DNA from: SZUA-36 sp963749115
GTDB taxonomy: Bacteria > Pseudomonadota > Gammaproteobacteria > Xanthomonadales > SZUA-36
Assembly: GCA_963749115.1 (NCBI GenBank)
Contig: CAVVLP010000005.1
Span: forward strand, 123,334-187,333
Length of the DNA: 64,000 nt
Direction: 5' to 3'
Positions 9,843 to 17,882 of the stretch are shown in pieces. A program made the translations under genes and the position numbers. The notes below the pieces were generated by a model. That model was not told the origin of the DNA. It saw nothing but the letters and a program-made list of their open reading frames with translations, and did no database searches. The first letter of the stretch is position 1; every line of letters starts with the position of its first letter.

Positions 9843-10739
9843 TCAGGTCTGCGCGGACCTGCGGCGCCGGCGGCCACCACCGGCACCTTCTTTCGGTGGT
9901 TCACGGTAGGCGGCGATCCAATTCATACACTGTGGATCGTGGTTCATCATGACATCGGCACCGCGGATGGCCTGCATCAGGCCTTCCACCATCGGGTTGG
10001 TGATGGCGGAGGTCAAACCAGCACCAATGGCCATGCTTATAAACGCGGAATTCAGACCGGCCCGGTTGGGTAATCCGAAACTGACATTGGAAGCACCGCA
10101 GGTTGTATTCACCTTGAGTTCGGTGCGCAGACGATGAATCAGTTTCAATACCTGGGTACCTGCATCAGCCACTGCGCCTATCGGCATGACCAGTGGATCG
10201 ACCACCACGTCAGAGGCAGGAATACCATAGTCTGCTGCCCGCTTGATAATCTTTTTTGCCACTTCGAAACGCACATCGATATCCGTCGATATGCCGGTGT
10301 CGTCGTTGCAGATCGCAACCACCGCAGCGCCGTGTTTTTTAACCAGCGGCAATACGCGTTCCAGGCGCTCCTCTTCACCGGTGACGGAATTGAGCAGTGC
10401 CTTGCCTTCGTAGGCCTCAAGACCGGCCTCCAGTGCATCTACCATGGATGAATCTATCGACAGGGGTAAATCGGTCAATGACTGCACCAGGCGAATGGCC
10501 CGGGCCAGGAGTGCGGGTTCATCTGCCATCGGCACACCGGCGTTGACATCCAGGATGTGTGCACCTGCAGCTACCTGGGCAATGGCATCTGCTTCCACCC
10601 GGCTGAAATCTCCCGCTTTCATTTCCTCGGCCAGCAACCTGCGACCGGTTGGGTTGATGCGTTCGCCAATGATGGCAAAGGGCCGGTCAAAGCCAATCAC
10701 GACTTCTTTGCTGGCAGAACTGATGATGGTATCGGTCAT
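9843..10739 (-). CDS. Methyltetrahydrofolate:corrinoid methyltransferase (pterin-binding)
   Basis: A 298-residue TIM-barrel pterin-binding protein with GERINPTGRR near residue 26, HILDVNAGVP, LSIDSS, LLNSVTGEE and CNDDTGI, the folate-contacting loops of the MetH/AcsE/MtgA group. It most likely moves a methyl group between the neighbouring corrinoid protein and tetrahydrofolate. The C terminus is unusually basic (GGGRRRRRSAQT). It lies 24 bases upstream of the activator gene and 54 bases downstream of the DUF1638 gene, all on one strand. The physiological direction is inferred from context to be methyl-corrinoid to methyl-THF. Confidence 0.9.
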   Translation of the reverse strand: MTDTIISSASKEVVIGFDRPFAIIGERINPTGRRLLAEEMKAGDFSRVEADAIAQVAAGAHILDVNAGVPMADEPALLARAIRLVQSLTDLPLSIDSSMVDALEAGLEAYEGKALLNSVTGEEERLERVLPLVKKHGAAVVAICNDDTGISTDIDVRFEVAKKIIKRAADYGIPASDVVVDPLVMPIGAVADAGTQVLKLIHRLRTELKVNTTCGASNVSFGLPNRAGLNSAFISMAIGAGLTSAITNPMVEGLMQAIRGADVMMNHDPQCMNWIAAYREPPKEGAGGGRRRRRSAQT

Positions 10740-10793
10740 TGTGTTTTCACCTTGTTAACTTGTTTGAATGGCTTGTCCTTTAAAAAGTCTGTC

Positions 10794-11387
10794 TCAGTGT
10801 GCCAAAGCGGGTTTCAGGACACGCGATAACGGTCTGCTGCCGCATTTGTGATATTCATAATTCAGTTCGAGGGTGGTCGCATGTTGCCGGGCCATGGCTC
10901 GTAATTCTTCCGAATCGCTTTGCGCGAGGTAGACCAGGCGTTTGTAATTGCTGAAATACACAGATTTCAACTGTGGCAAGCGGTCTATCCCCAACCCCTT
11001 GATGACCAGGCGCTCGAAGTGCCGTGTCAGGAAATCAGTCAGGTAGAAACTGCCGGGTTCAGACTCCGCCAGGGTTTGGAATTTTTCACGACCGGTAAAA
11101 AACTCATAACAATGGGCACCGGGAATACGTTCAATGCCATACTCATTCAGAACCTTGTCCAGCGCGCCACCGGTGCCACAGTCAGCATAAGCGACAAAAA
11201 TTTTCTTGTAGAGGCTGGCCTGGGATTTGATTTTGGCTTTTACCGCAAGTGGAATCTGAGAAGGCTGGTTATGCAATTCGGGTGGCAGGCACTGAAACTC
11301 GATGTGATCCCATTGGTTCAGTTTCCTGATATGCACCAGTTCCCTGGCGATTGCGCCACAGGCAATAACAAGGATTTTGTCCTGCAT
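10794..11387 (-). CDS. DUF1638 protein of the methyl-transfer operon
   Basis: A 197-residue soluble protein starting MQDKILVIACGAIARELV with an internal ADCGTGGALD, matching the DUF1638 family as I know it. Genes of this family occur repeatedly beside MttB-like methyltransferases and corrinoid proteins, but the biochemical role is not established. Cysteine and histidine residues (IACG, ADCGTGG, GAHCYEFF, EYHKCGSR) could bind a metal or cofactor. It sits 18 bases downstream of the corrinoid protein gene. A helper role in corrinoid loading or methyltransferase function is inference. Confidence 0.75.
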   Translation of the reverse strand: MQDKILVIACGAIARELVHIRKLNQWDHIEFQCLPPELHNQPSQIPLAVKAKIKSQASLYKKIFVAYADCGTGGALDKVLNEYGIERIPGAHCYEFFTGREKFQTLAESEPGSFYLTDFLTRHFERLVIKGLGIDRLPQLKSVYFSNYKRLVYLAQSDSEELRAMARQHATTLELNYEYHKCGSRPLSRVLKPALAH

Positions 11388-11405
11388 GTCAGACCGCTGC
11401 CTGCA

Positions 11406-12098
11406 TCAGGCTGCCGCAACCAGTTCTTTGGCGACTTCAACCGCGATGGCTGCATCCCGGCAATAGGCGTCCGCACCGATGGACTCAGAGAATTCCTCGT
11501 TCAGTGGTGCACCCCCCACCAGCACGATATAGTCATCCCTGATTCCGCGCTCTTTCATCCGTTCGATCACGACTTTCATATAGGGCATGGTGGTGGTCAA
11601 AAGTGCTGACATACCGAGTATGGTTGCGCCTTTCTCCTGGATGGCGTCGATATAGGTGTCTGCATCGATGTTGACTCCCAGGTCGGTGACCTCGAAACCA
11701 GCACCTTCCAGCATCATACCGACGAGGTTTTTACCAATGTCGTGAATATCACCCTTGACGGTACCGACTACGACTTTGCCAATCGGCTCGGTTCCACTTG
11801 CAGAAAGTATGGGCTTCAGAAGAGCCATCCCGGCTTTCATGGCATTGGTAGACATCAGTACCTCTGGTACAAACAGGATGCCGTCGCGAAAATCGACACC
11901 CACCGCGGCCATACCGCCGACCAGTGCTTTTTCAAGCACTTTGGGTGCGTCCCATCCACGCTCCAGCAGTATCCGGGTACCTTCGGCGATTTCCTCCGCC
12001 AAACCGTCATAGATGTCATCGTGCATCTGCAGGATAAGCTCATCATCAGGTAATTCTGAAAGGATGATTTCGTCTTCGTTATCAAATTGGTCAGTCAT
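11406..12098 (-). CDS. Corrinoid methyl-carrier protein (MtbC/MttC type)
   Basis: The protein has a four-helix cap domain (about residues 15-100) followed by a Rossmann B12-binding domain. The latter carries GTVKGDIHDIGKNLV, in which His119 is the lower cobalt ligand of the DxHxxG motif, and later LGMSALLTTTM and VLVGGAPLN. It carries the methyl group on cobalt between the MttB-like enzyme and the pterin methyltransferase. I start at the ATG at 12098; an upstream in-frame ATG at 12143 would add 15 untypical residues and overlap mttB. Intact and of normal length. Confidence 0.92.
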   Translation of the reverse strand: MTDQFDNEDEIILSELPDDELILQMHDDIYDGLAEEIAEGTRILLERGWDAPKVLEKALVGGMAAVGVDFRDGILFVPEVLMSTNAMKAGMALLKPILSASGTEPIGKVVVGTVKGDIHDIGKNLVGMMLEGAGFEVTDLGVNIDADTYIDAIQEKGATILGMSALLTTTMPYMKVVIERMKERGIRDDYIVLVGGAPLNEEFSESIGADAYCRDAAIAVEVAKELVAAA

Positions 12099-12136
12099 CA
12101 GATTTTCAGCCTCGGTAAGGTACTCACACTTTATTG

Positions 12137-13666
12137 TCACCAACGACCGCTACCGGCGCGCATATCTTCAGGCGCCAGGCGAATCGGAAACTTTGCCCTT
12201 ATTTTTGCATCTGTAGCGGAATCGATATATTGCGGATAGTGACTTGATAGTATCGATTTCACCCGTTTGCCAGCCTGCTGGCGTATATCCGGTGAACCCG
12301 CTGCCTGCCACTCCTCAACCGTGCTGCGATCCGCAAGGGCAGGGTACTCGTAAGCACTGCGCATCAACTCGAGGGTCTGTTGGTTTCTCAGGAAATGACC
12401 TTCACCGTGTACGACCTGTTCAATCACCTTGTATGACAATGTTTCCTCATTGACTTCAATACCGCGCACGGTGCGTAAAACGGCACCCAGCAGGTCATTG
12501 TCGATGACCAGGGATTCCAGTGACAGGGCCATCAGGCTACCCAGCATACCGCTGGATTCGGATACATTATTACAGCCGCTTTGCGCGGCCAGTGCGATGG
12601 CCAGTGCTTTTTCGTAACCGGCCTGGTAATCGGGTAGTTTGGAATCTGTCATGCCGGCACCGACAGAACTCGGCAGGCCATAGAAGTTAACCATTTGGGC
12701 GGCCGCGGCAGATACCACCGCCTCCTCGCCGCTGCCACCGGTGAATGAACCGGTGCGAAGGTCGGAAACAAACGGCCAGGGCCCCAGTACAACCGGGAAA
12801 CCGGGCTCCACCACATCGATCATCAGCAAACCGGCGAGTGCCTCGGCCACCGATTGAACCACCGCGCCTGCCAGTGCTGCCGGTGCCGTCGCACCTGCCT
12901 GCGGTGCCACGATTACCCAGATGGGTGCACCCAGCTTGATCGATTCCACGCAGACTTCACTATTGTCCCTGCCATAACGCAAGGGCGAAATAACCGGGCA
13001 GCCACCACCGTTGGCAAATGGCCGTTCATGATATTTCTCTTTACCGCCGGCAATCATGTACAGCATTTCCAGTGTCGGTTGCACGTGGGCTGCATCGGCA
13101 AAGGTCAATTGCAGGTGTTTGCTGGTACCCGCCGCGCTGGCATAGGCAGAGTTGATATCACAGCTGAGCTGATCTTCGATTTCAGTTGCGACAACCAGTC
13201 GCGAGAAGGCGTGGATATTGGTCATCTGATCCGTCAACCGGGCCGCGTCATACATGTCAAGCAACGTAGAGGGACGGTATGCAGACGTACCCACGTCGAG
13301 CATGTTCACGGCTTCGCCACCGCCATAGGTATGCACGCGGGTGCCGCCAATTTCCAGGTCATGTTTCGGGTCCCGTCCCATGAGTTGTACGTTTTTAGGT
13401 GTGCTGGCGATGACATCTTCCACCAGCGCCCTGGGAAAGCACAGGCGGTCGTGTTCATTGATAAAACAACCGCGCTTGAGAGCACGCTCCTTCACGATGG
13501 GTATCGGGTCACCCATACCAATGTTTTCGAGTACATCGAGTATGGTTTGGTGTATCTGCTTTTCGTCAGCTTCTGTGAGTGGCCGGTAACGGCCACCGGG
13601 CATGCCCGGTTGAACGGCAGAAACGGTCGCAGGGTTTTCCTGACGGGACTTTCTTCCTCTACGCAT
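12137..13666 (-). CDS. MttB-superfamily trimethylamine/quaternary-amine methyltransferase without pyrrolysine
   Basis: A 509-residue TIM-barrel protein. RYRPLTEADEKQIHQ, LDVLENIGMGDP and ANGGGCPVISPLRYGRDN are typical of the MttB (COG5598) superfamily. The reading frame is continuous to a TGA stop, with no in-frame UAG to decode as pyrrolysine. It therefore belongs with the non-pyrrolysine members, of which glycine betaine methyltransferases are the characterised example. It likely demethylates a quaternary or tertiary amine onto the corrinoid protein encoded 38 bases downstream. The exact substrate cannot be read from sequence. It is the first gene of a five-gene operon with the carrier, DUF1638, pterin methyltransferase and activator. 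Confidence 0.9.
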   Translation of the reverse strand: MRRGRKSRQENPATVSAVQPGMPGGRYRPLTEADEKQIHQTILDVLENIGMGDPIPIVKERALKRGCFINEHDRLCFPRALVEDVIASTPKNVQLMGRDPKHDLEIGGTRVHTYGGGEAVNMLDVGTSAYRPSTLLDMYDAARLTDQMTNIHAFSRLVVATEIEDQLSCDINSAYASAAGTSKHLQLTFADAAHVQPTLEMLYMIAGGKEKYHERPFANGGGCPVISPLRYGRDNSEVCVESIKLGAPIWVIVAPQAGATAPAALAGAVVQSVAEALAGLLMIDVVEPGFPVVLGPWPFVSDLRTGSFTGGSGEEAVVSAAAAQMVNFYGLPSSVGAGMTDSKLPDYQAGYEKALAIALAAQSGCNNVSESSGMLGSLMALSLESLVIDNDLLGAVLRTVRGIEVNEETLSYKVIEQVVHGEGHFLRNQQTLELMRSAYEYPALADRSTVEEWQAAGSPDIRQQAGKRVKSILSSHYPQYIDSATDAKIRAKFPIRLAPEDMRAGSGRW

Positions 13667-13870
13667 TTCGTTTACCTATTGGCGTTTCCAGACTGTTATT
13701 CACTCTAATTACATTAAAAGACATGTAGCCAAGCTTCGGGATGATCTAAATCATTTGGTTTATAAACAACTAGGTATATCGTCTGTTTATGATCTGAACG
13801 GGCGGATATAGCAGCTCGTACAGCGTTAAAAACTACTGGAATCTACGCCAGTAAAACTCAGGATGTTCTC
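13667..13870. promoter_or_regulatory. Divergent promoter region between the methyl-transfer operon and the aminotransferase pair
   Basis: This 204-bp AT-rich gap separates two divergent operons. It contains ATGATctaaATCAT at 13741-13754 and the perfect palindrome GTTTATAAAC at 13758-13767, followed by a partial echo, GTTTATGATC, near 13785. These could be operators shared by both directions. No B12 riboswitch was recognisable. The regulator is not evident in the window. Confidence 0.35.
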
Positions 13871-15169
13871 ATGAATCTTATCTCAGATCGGACCTCACGT
13901 ATCGCCACCGAAAATGCGTTTAAAGTCGGCCCTTACATCGTGGCCCTGGAAAACGCGGGTCACAAGGTAATCAAATGCAACCTCGGTGAACCTGACTTTC
14001 CACTGCCTGCGCACGTGCGCGATGAAGTAAAAGCCCAACTGGACAAGGACAATGTTCATTACTGTGATCCACAGGGCATACTTCCACTCAGAAAAGCGGT
14101 TGCCAAGTATATTGGTGAGGCGCGCGGCATTGAAGTTACAGCGGAACAGGTCGTGGTTTTCCCCGGCGGTAAGCCGCCAATCGGCCTGTGCCAGCAGACC
14201 TACTGCAACCCCGGTGATGAGATCATTTACCCGAGTCCGGGTTTCCCTATTTACGAATCCTTCATAAATTATGTCGGTGCGGTTCCCGTGCCCTTGCATT
14301 TGCGTGAGGACCTGGGCTTCAGCTTTACCGGTGCCGATCTTGAAAAACTGATTACACCAAAAACCAAGCTCATTTTTATGAACTTCCCTTCAAACCCGAC
14401 AGGTGGTGTGGCATCACGTGAACAACTCGAAGAGATCGCCGAAGTCATTAAACGGAGGTGCGATCCGAATATTCGCATTTATTCCGATGAGATCTATGAA
14501 AATATTCTCTTTGATGGCGCCGAGAACTACAGCATTGCCTCGGTTGAAGGTATGCAGGAAAAGACCATCATCGCGACCGGTGCTTCGAAATCCTACTCCT
14601 GGACAGGTGGCCGTATTGGCTGGGTGGTTTTCCCGAGTGCCGAAGAAGCCCAGGTATTCAAGAATCTGAATATCAATTACTTCTCTTGTATTGCACCCTA
14701 TAACCAGGAAGGTGCCCGGGTGGCCATCGAGTCACCTCTGAGTAAGGGAACCATTGCTGAAATGAACGCCGCGTTTGAAGAGCGTCGTGATTTCGTAGTA
14801 GACGCCCTGAACAATATGCCCGGTGTTGAGTGCCAGGTACCCAAGGGCGCTTTCTATGTTTTCCCGAATATCGCGGGTGTAGTGAAAAATCTCAAGATCG
14901 ACGAAGCCTATGCAGCGCTGCCGGAAAAATTACAAAAGACGACCAGTCCATCCACCCTGTTCCAGATGTTCCTGCTCTGGGAATACCACGTGGCCATGAT
15001 GGACCGGAAATCATTTGGCCAGATCGGTACTGAAAATATGCACTACCTGCGGCTTTCAATTGCCACGGGTCTCGAAGATCTGAAAATCGGTATGGAGCGC
15101 ATGGCAAAAGCTGTCTCTGATGAAGCCGGTTTCGCACAATTCATTGAAAAACAAGAACATTTCTCCTGA
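13871..15169 (+). CDS. Class I/II PLP-dependent aminotransferase
   Basis: A 432-residue fold-type I aminotransferase with CNLGEPDFPLP near the N terminus, NFPSNPTGG in the middle, and the PLP lysine in ATGASKSYSWTGGRIGW. The C-terminal domain has YLRLSIATG carrying the substrate-carboxylate arginine. It resembles aspartate/aromatic-type aminotransferases, but the donor and acceptor cannot be deduced. An AGGA precedes the ATG. It is followed after only 12 bases by the transketolase-like gene, suggesting a shared pathway with a 2-oxo acid or sugar intermediate. It diverges from the methyl-transfer operon. Confidence 0.88.
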   Translation: MNLISDRTSRIATENAFKVGPYIVALENAGHKVIKCNLGEPDFPLPAHVRDEVKAQLDKDNVHYCDPQGILPLRKAVAKYIGEARGIEVTAEQVVVFPGGKPPIGLCQQTYCNPGDEIIYPSPGFPIYESFINYVGAVPVPLHLREDLGFSFTGADLEKLITPKTKLIFMNFPSNPTGGVASREQLEEIAEVIKRRCDPNIRIYSDEIYENILFDGAENYSIASVEGMQEKTIIATGASKSYSWTGGRIGWVVFPSAEEAQVFKNLNINYFSCIAPYNQEGARVAIESPLSKGTIAEMNAAFEERRDFVVDALNNMPGVECQVPKGAFYVFPNIAGVVKNLKIDEAYAALPEKLQKTTSPSTLFQMFLLWEYHVAMMDRKSFGQIGTENMHYLRLSIATGLEDLKIGMERMAKAVSDEAGFAQFIEKQEHFS

Positions 15170-15181
15170 GAGGACAAACGC

Positions 15182-17512
15182 ATGTCATATTCACTCAATT
15201 TGAAAGAACGGGGTACCGAGTTTATTTCACTTGACCCCACAGCCAGTTATTCCCTGCCTGACAATGACAGTGACAGTTTTGAATTTTACGACCTGATTTA
15301 CAGAACCCTGTGTGCCGTCATGTTTAACCATGCCTCCTCGGGACATCCCGGCGGAAGCATCTCCAGTGGCCGAATCGTGGAAGGGCTCATCTTCAACCAG
15401 ATGAATTACGACATTTCCAACCCCATGGATCGCACTGCCGATATTATTTCCTACGCAGCGGGTCACAAGGCCCTGGGTCTCTATGCCATGTGGGCACTGC
15501 GTAATGAGGTGGTCCGGCAGTCACATCCGGATCTTTTGCCGGAAGTCCGTCAGCAGCAAAGACTTGAAGACCTGCTGGGCTTCAGAAAGAATCCGATTAC
15601 CAAAACACCGCTATTTCTGAAGTTTGGTGTTAAACCGCTGGATGGACATCCGACACCTGAAACTCCATTTGTCTGGTTATCAACCGGACCAAGCGGGGTT
15701 GGTGTCGCAACCACAACCGGCCTGGCATTGACCCTGAAAGACATGCATCGTGAAGACGCCCCGAAAGTGCATATCATCGAAGGCGAGGGTGGCATGACAC
15801 CGGGCCGTGTGGCCGAGGCCATGGCTGCTGCGGCAAGCTCCGGTCTGGACAATCTCTTCTTCCACGTAGACTGGAACCAGTCAGCGATTGATTCCGACCG
15901 GGTGACCCGTGAGGGTGACAATGCCGGTGACTATGTTCAGTGGGATCCTTGTGAATTTTTGCTCGTGCACGGCTTCAACGTTATTTACGTACCTGATGGT
16001 TTTGATTTTGGCCAGATTCGCGAGGCACAAAAGCAGGCCCTGGCACTGAAGAATGGACGGCCGACCGGTATCGTTTATCGTACGGTCAAGGGCTGGAAAT
16101 ACGGCATCGAGGGTAAGAAATCACACGGTGGCGGTCACAAGTTCTACAGCGATGAATACCTGCAGGCACTGAAGCCATTTGAAGACGTGTTTGGGGTGAC
16201 CTTCCCGCGCTTTGAAGGCGAGAAGACTCCGGAGACCGTAGAGCAGGCCTATTACGACTCACTGATGACCATTCGCGGGGTGTTTGAATCCAACAAGGAG
16301 CTGACAACACACCTGGGCGACTGGATTGTCGAATGTAAACAACGGCATGAGGCATCACCCAAAAAATTGCGTGACAACGCACCCGATCTTGGCAAATTGT
16401 ACGAACCAGGTGCTATTTCACCTAACGATCGTCCCGAATCATGTACCTATGCTGTTGGCTCATCACAAACCCTGCGTGGTGCCCTTTCCGATGGTCTGGG
16501 CCATGTAAACCAGCTGACCAACGGTGCGATATTTGCGGCCGCTGCCGACCTGTATGGTTCAACCAATATTTCAAGTATTGGCAAAGGTTTCGGTTCAGGT
16601 TTCTGGCATCCGGCTAACAACCCTGAATCCCGGCTGTTCTCAGCAGGTGGCATCACAGAAGACGCCATGGGTGGAATTTGCTCGGGTATCTCGACCATGG
16701 GTTACCAGATGGGCGTTGGTTCGTCATATGGTGCGTTTATTGCACCGCTCAATACCATCTGTGCCAAGACCCACGGAATCGGCCAGCAGACATTGAGACA
16801 CCGTGTTCCCGGTGAGCTCAACAAAACCTTTGTAATCGTCTGCGGTCACGCAGGTGTCAAGACCGGTGAAGATGGTCCAACCCATGCAGAACCACAGGCC
16901 CTGCAGGTATTGCAGGAAAACTTCCCCGGTGATGTCATGATCAGTCTCACCCCCTGGGATCCAAACGACCTGTGGCCGTTAACTGCCGAGTCTTTGTTGC
17001 AACGCCCGGCGGTTTTGGCGGCTTATGTAACCCGGCCGTCAGAAATAATGCTGGATCGTAAGGCACTGGGTCTTGCACCCGCTGAGGATTCTGTGAAAGG
17101 CGTATACAAACTACTTACGGCCAATGGTAAACCGGATGCGACGATCGTTTACCAGGGTAGCGAAGTAGCCTACGCGTTCGCTGCAGATGTGTTGCCACGT
17201 CTGAAGGAAAAAGGTATTAACCTGGATGTCTACTACATTGCCAGCGCAGAGCTATTTGACCGTTTGGATGTGCAGGAGCGAAAGGAAATCTATCCCGGCT
17301 CAGCCGCATCCTCGGCGATGATGTTTTCAGGTTTCACTGCCGCGACCACCTATCGGTGGATCATGTCGGAGCGGGGCAGGGAGTTCACCATGTACCCCTG
17401 GAAGTCAGGTAATTTCCTCGGTAGCGGTCAGGGTGATGTCTGTCTCGAGCAGGCAGGTATGCATGCAGAGGCACAGTTGGAGACCATACAGAGTTTTATC
17501 GCTGGTAAATAG
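15182..17512 (+). CDS. Transketolase-like thiamine-diphosphate enzyme
   Basis: A 776-residue protein with transketolase layout. SGHPGGSISSG and SYAAGHKALGLYAMWAL occur in the N-terminal half, a ThDP-binding loop of the form EGEGGMTPGR about 200 residues in, a central pyrimidine-binding domain (SSIGKGFGSGFWHPANNPESR), and a C-terminal domain near residue 650. It is longer than ordinary transketolase and the GDG signature is altered to GEGG, so it is unlikely to be the housekeeping enzyme. GAGAGGAC precedes its start. Coupling with the upstream aminotransferase suggests it acts on the keto product or supplies its substrate. The true reaction is unknown. Confidence 0.8.
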   Translation: MSYSLNLKERGTEFISLDPTASYSLPDNDSDSFEFYDLIYRTLCAVMFNHASSGHPGGSISSGRIVEGLIFNQMNYDISNPMDRTADIISYAAGHKALGLYAMWALRNEVVRQSHPDLLPEVRQQQRLEDLLGFRKNPITKTPLFLKFGVKPLDGHPTPETPFVWLSTGPSGVGVATTTGLALTLKDMHREDAPKVHIIEGEGGMTPGRVAEAMAAAASSGLDNLFFHVDWNQSAIDSDRVTREGDNAGDYVQWDPCEFLLVHGFNVIYVPDGFDFGQIREAQKQALALKNGRPTGIVYRTVKGWKYGIEGKKSHGGGHKFYSDEYLQALKPFEDVFGVTFPRFEGEKTPETVEQAYYDSLMTIRGVFESNKELTTHLGDWIVECKQRHEASPKKLRDNAPDLGKLYEPGAISPNDRPESCTYAVGSSQTLRGALSDGLGHVNQLTNGAIFAAAADLYGSTNISSIGKGFGSGFWHPANNPESRLFSAGGITEDAMGGICSGISTMGYQMGVGSSYGAFIAPLNTICAKTHGIGQQTLRHRVPGELNKTFVIVCGHAGVKTGEDGPTHAEPQALQVLQENFPGDVMISLTPWDPNDLWPLTAESLLQRPAVLAAYVTRPSEIMLDRKALGLAPAEDSVKGVYKLLTANGKPDATIVYQGSEVAYAFAADVLPRLKEKGINLDVYYIASAELFDRLDVQERKEIYPGSAASSAMMFSGFTAATTYRWIMSERGREFTMYPWKSGNFLGSGQGDVCLEQAGMHAEAQLETIQSFIAGK

Positions 17513-17533
17513 GTCTTGGTAAAAAACGAAATG

Positions 17534-17562
17534 GGGTCCGGTTAATAATCGGACCCTTTTTT
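17534..17562 (+). terminator. Rho-independent terminator after the transketolase-like gene
   Basis: A GGGTCCG stem (17534-17540), a 9-base loop and CGGACCC (17550-17556) are followed by six T residues. It lies 22 bases past the stop codon. The interval 17563-17832 holds nothing I can identify. Confidence 0.85.
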
Positions 17563-17832
17563 ATTCCTCCTTCCAAGGCCCCCGTCTGGGCGAACTGCTG
17601 TCGGTAATTCAAATCTATCCGACCATGAGTCCTACCGATTTCGAGTGGAAGTGTTCTCAACGGTGCCGTGGAAAATCACTGATCCACATGATGTACTTTC
17701 ATACCAGTCAGGTCTGATTTTCCTATGGTTAGTGCTGCCCGCAGAAATGGCAACCAATTGACGAGATTAAGTTTGCCATCGCGATCTCTGTTCAAAATAA
17801 ATTAAACATGCATCATGTTATAGGAAGGGAAT

Positions 17833-17863
17833 AAAAAAGGCCGGGCAATGCCCGGCCTTTTTT
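17833..17863. terminator. Bidirectional rho-independent terminator
   Basis: A perfect 8-bp stem GGCCGGGC/GCCCGGCC with a 3-base loop is flanked by six A on the left and six T on the right, so it can stop transcription from either side. It lies 20 bases from the stop of the IPTL-CTERM gene, which transcribes towards it. Confidence 0.9.
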
Positions 17864-17882
17864 ATCTATCAAATATCACGTT

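Noticed and set aside
12137..13666. Pyrrolysine-containing trimethylamine methyltransferase
   Set aside because: The frame is open without any internal UAG and ends in TGA; no pyl genes are in the window.
13667..13870. Cobalamin riboswitch ahead of the corrinoid operon
   Set aside because: No B12-box or the associated stems could be recognised in the 204-bp gap.
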